In this document: positions 57,479-58,212 of the stretch, one piece after another
Numbering within the stretch: position 1 is the first letter of the stretch
Layout of the letters: every line of letters begins with the position of its first letter
NCBI RefSeq assembly: GCF_000262465.1
Contig: NZ_CM001489.1
Coordinates: 7,409,327-7,467,538, forward strand
DNA length: 58,212 nt
Origin: Frankia sp. QA3
GTDB lineage: Bacteria > Actinomycetota > Actinomycetes > Frankiales > Frankiaceae
Direction: 5' to 3'
Position numbers and translations under genes: made by a program
The notes under the pieces: model-generated
Told to the model about the DNA's origin: nothing
The model's database searches: none
Seen by the model: only the letters and a program-made list of their open reading frames with translations

Positions 57479-58212
57479 TCAGATCACCGCGCCGTCGTCG
57501 GGACCGTCGAGATCGGTGGGAGGTCGGTCACCCATGCGGGCGACGAGGGTGCCGACCCCACCGAGGATCAGCAGCACGCCGGTGACGTCCTGCGCGCGTG
57601 ACTGGTTGAAGCCGATCAGGGTCGGCACGACGAGGAACACCACCCCGAGGGCGATCGAGCCCAGCGCCCAGCGGGTCACCGGCCGGATCCGCGGCAGGGG
57701 TGGCGCCGGCGGCGGCACATAGTGGTCGTTGTCCGGGTCGTCCACCTCCGTGCCCGCCGATTCGCCGAGGTCGATCACGACGAAGTCGGCCGGGTCGGCG
57801 CCGCGCCCGCCGCCGATGCCGGGTGGATTCAGCCCCGGGGGCGGCGCCTCGTCCAGGCCGGGATCGGTCCGGTCGTCCGGCGTGGGCGGGACGCCGGGCT
57901 CGAACGGCGGACGTAGGATGATCACGGTAGGCCGGCGGGTGTCGCCGATGTCCTCCGCCGTCGGCCATCGCCGGGTCTCCGGCTCGTCGTCGAAGTGCGC
58001 GATGAGGTCGAGAAAAGCCGCGTCGTCGGCCTCCTGGGACCGCGGCGCGCGCCGCGCGGCGGTCCCGCCGGGCCCGGGTCGGGGCGGTTCCCCGCCGGAC
58101 GGACCGGACGGACCGGACGGGCCACCCGCGGCGGGAACGCCGCTGTCCGCCTCATGCTTCCCCGGGCCCGCGGCCGCGGAGTCCGGTTGACCGGCCGAGG
58201 CCAGCGGGGCTG
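57479..58212 (-). CDS. DUF308-like membrane protein, 5' end outside window
   Basis: The frame is open from the right window edge to a TAG-class stop at 57479 with coding character throughout: AAFLDLIAHFDDEPETRRWP near 58000, TVIILRPPFEPGVPP, a Pro-rich stretch, then two hydrophobic helices (RWALGSIALGVVFLVVPTLI and VTGVLLILGGVGTLVARMG). A start inside, at 57925, is less likely because the sequence upstream is protein-like and the FLDLIAHF motif is typical for these actinobacterial proteins. Gene function unknown. Thus only the 3' part (244 codons) is present. Confidence 0.65.
   Translation of the reverse strand, partial: APLASAGQPDSAAAGPGKHEADSGVPAAGGPSGPSGPSGGEPPRPGPGGTAARRAPRSQEADDAAFLDLIAHFDDEPETRRWPTAEDIGDTRRPTVIILRPPFEPGVPPTPDDRTDPGLDEAPPPGLNPPGIGGGRGADPADFVVIDLGESAGTEVDDPDNDHYVPPPAPPLPRIRPVTRWALGSIALGVVFLVVPTLIGFNQSRAQDVTGVLLILGGVGTLVARMGDRPPTDLDGPDDGAVI

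Overview
This is a high-GC actinobacterial chromosome segment that I read as Frankia or a close relative. The coding strand has strong G/C third positions, GTG starts are common, and many genes seem to lack a leader, with a TAnnnT box 6 to 8 bases before the start codon. The order of core genes follows the block known from Mycobacterium tuberculosis (roughly Rv2183c to Rv2215) and the matching Streptomyces region: lipoamide acyltransferase, lpdA, pepA, gcvT, cobS/T/U, nadA, erpA, PfkB kinase, ctaC/D/F, trpD, ctaE-qcrCAB, DnaQ/UvrC-like protein, pimB-like mannosyltransferase, acyl-CoA ligase, SRPBCC protein and ArsA-like ATPase. The synteny statement is from memory, not from a search.

Layout. 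0-13 kb: 2-oxo acid dehydrogenase parts (sucB 5' end, lpdA), pepA and gcvT back to back, then cobS-cobT and a metallo-beta-lactamase/CobU fusion. A 1378-residue STAND protein (DUF4062, NB-ARC, about 14 WD40 blades) sits on the opposite strand between cobT and cobU. 13-19 kb: an accessory stretch of broken genes (TPR regulator tail, methyltransferase, epoxide hydrolase N-terminus, thiopeptide-type biosynthesis tail and an unidentified remnant). It also holds an intact AlkD-like gene bracketed by three-fold inverted TAGTTGAGCA repeats, as at the ends of an insertion sequence. 18.7-21 kb: an F420-type nitroreductase homologue and TetR regulator with two palindromic operators, and an aldo/keto reductase.

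21-30 kb: nadA-DUF3043, erpA, PfkB kinase, a TusA-like protein and a cysteine desulfurase, then ctaC-ctaD-ctaF closed by a UUCG-loop terminator. 30-36 kb: trpD with a receiver-like protein, a Fur/PerR regulator with a Fur-type box, rubrerythrin, DUF3501, an internally deleted TIR-TPR protein and an SseB-like protein. 36-41 kb: ctaE-qcrC-qcrA-qcrB, the cytochrome bc1-aa3 branch, with 4-base start/stop overlaps. 41-58 kb: DEDDh-GIY-YIG nuclease, VOC, HIT, DUF4352, NYN-domain protein, mannosyltransferase, acyl-CoA ligase, phosphoesterase, SRPBCC, ArsA-like ATPase, a Cys-motif protein and ROK glucokinase in a tight run, a TIGR00300 protein, and the 3' part of a DUF308-like membrane protein running off the right edge.

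The best candidates for something undescribed are the STAND/WD40 protein inside the cobalamin cluster (a likely sensor, possibly antiviral), the repeat-bracketed AlkD gene, and the deleted TIR-TPR protein. No tRNA, rRNA or CRISPR array was seen.
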